A DNA stretch of 6,018 nucleotides. Source: Bacteroidales bacterium (GTDB taxonomy: Bacteria; Bacteroidota; Bacteroidia; Bacteroidales; VadinHA17). This document shows positions 5,393-6,018 of this stretch, one piece after another; position 1 is the stretch's first letter, and the number at the start of each line of letters is the position of its first letter. The notes under the pieces were generated by a model. The model ran no database searches. It saw nothing but the letters and a program-made list of their open reading frames with translations, and was not told the DNA's origin. Both the position numbers and the translations under genes were made by a program. The DNA is taken from positions 1 to 6,018 of the forward strand of contig DOZA01000228.1 in NCBI GenBank assembly GCA_003518245.1, written 5' to 3'.

Positions 5393-6018
5393 CTGGATGG
5401 CAAAGATATCAGCTGTCTCCCTGTCATAACTTTCTGACCATAAATGGAACCCATTTTCAATATTTATCAGCTGGGCTGTTATTCGTAATTTATTGTCTGA
5501 TTTCCTGACACTGCCTTCAAGAAGGGTTTCAACACCGAGCTTATTGCCTATATCCCTTACGTCAGTTCTCTGCCCCTTGAATGCAAAGGCTGAAGTGCGT
5601 GCAACAACATACAAATCTTTAATTTTTGTAAGGGCATTGATGATTTCTTCTGTTATTCCGTCACAGAAATATTCATTATCTTTTTCCGGGCTCATATCCT
5701 CAAAAGGAAGAATAACTATTGAATTCCGCTGAACCACCTTATCTCTTGCTCTTGTTTCTTCTTCCTTCTTACCTTTGGATTTATTTAATGATTCAGTCTT
5801 ACTGAAACCCCGGGAAGAAACATCGAATATCCATGAGAATATTATGGCAAAGGGAAATCCAACGGCAAGAATGATTATCACCATTGTCGGTGTCCAGGAA
5901 GGAAGGTTCAAAGGCTCAAACACATTATTCACCAGTTCAATGATGACAAAGGCCGAAGTTGCATATACTACTATTACATGTATGACCCTGCGGCGCTTCA
6001 ACTCCTGCCAGAAACTAA
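5390..6018 (-). CDS. Membrane-anchored FlgO/TolB-like domain protein, N-terminal half of split gene (5' end outside window)
   Basis: The frame is open from the right edge of the window to TAA at 5392-5390. A TTG at 6001 can be read as a start, but the codons before it spell SFWQEL, continuing into KRRRVIHV. FWQELKRR is the usual N-terminus of this family, so the true start is probably a few codons past base 6018. Counting from 6001, two membrane helices (about 7-29 and 40-60) precede a charged linker (65-90). A FlgO/TolB-N-like domain follows (93-203), with SIVILPFEDMSPEKDNEYFC (94-113), DGITEEIINAL (114-124), VVARTSAFAFKG (132-143), LEGSVRK (161-167), LRITAQLIN (172-180), HLWSESYDR (186-194) and DIFAIQ (198-203). 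Such proteins normally continue into TPR repeats without a break; here a stop intervenes at the linker. The family's role is unclear; related versions are fused to adenylate cyclase or winged-helix domains. No such domain is visible here. Confidence 0.8.
   Translation of the reverse strand, partial: SFWQELKRRRVIHVIVVYATSAFVIIELVNNVFEPLNLPSWTPTMVIIILAVGFPFAIIFSWIFDVSSRGFSKTESLNKSKGKKEEETRARDKVVQRNSIVILPFEDMSPEKDNEYFCDGITEEIINALTKIKDLYVVARTSAFAFKGQRTDVRDIGNKLGVETLLEGSVRKSDNKLRITAQLINIENGFHLWSESYDRETADIFAIQ

Overview
The window looks like chromosomal DNA of a moderately AT-rich member of the Bacteroidota. The evidence is the promoter style (TTG/TTTG followed about 20 bases later by TAnnTTTG), the near absence of Shine-Dalgarno sequences, a DUF4382-type lipoprotein, and a DUF5009/HGSNAT-like membrane protein, all typical of that phylum. 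No mobile element, integrase, tRNA, rRNA, CRISPR array or phage gene was seen. The placement is by style and family recognition only.

Layout, left to right. (1) 1-177, minus: 59 codons of a tiny conserved membrane protein whose 3' end lies outside the window, with a good promoter at 208-240. (2) 408-1586, plus: a 392-residue polytopic membrane protein related to the heparan-alpha-glucosaminide N-acetyltransferase family. It is convergent with (3) 1636-3105, minus: an NhaC-type Na+/H+ antiporter. (4) 3135-3278, minus: a 47-codon ORF with a signal-peptide-like start, 29 bases upstream of nhaC. (5) 3442-4290, plus: a lipoprotein with a DUF4382-like domain and a carboxypeptidase-regulatory-like beta domain. 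It has its own promoter and a strong rho-independent terminator at 4314-4350. (6) 4346-5380 and 5390-6018 (running off the right edge), minus: the two halves of what is normally one membrane-anchored FlgO/TolB-like plus TPR protein. They are separated by a single in-frame TAA.

The genes do not form one obvious pathway. They sit as separate short units in alternating orientation, with convergent pairs sharing short gaps and divergent pairs sharing AT-rich promoter regions. nhaC serves ion and pH homeostasis. The acyltransferase-like protein probably modifies an envelope glycan or sugar. The lipoprotein and the TPR protein are envelope-associated proteins of unknown role.

The most notable observation is the split FlgO/TPR gene. 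The stop falls where relatives have an acidic residue after FAIQ, at the domain boundary, with the reading frame intact on both sides and an ATG 9 bases later. It could be a recent nonsense mutation, an assembly error, or real gene fission with re-initiation. Secondary points are the small secreted-peptide ORF upstream of nhaC, a perfect inverted repeat enclosing the -7 box of the lipoprotein gene, and an 11-bp tandem duplication in its leader. I do not see convincing evidence of a new multi-gene system.
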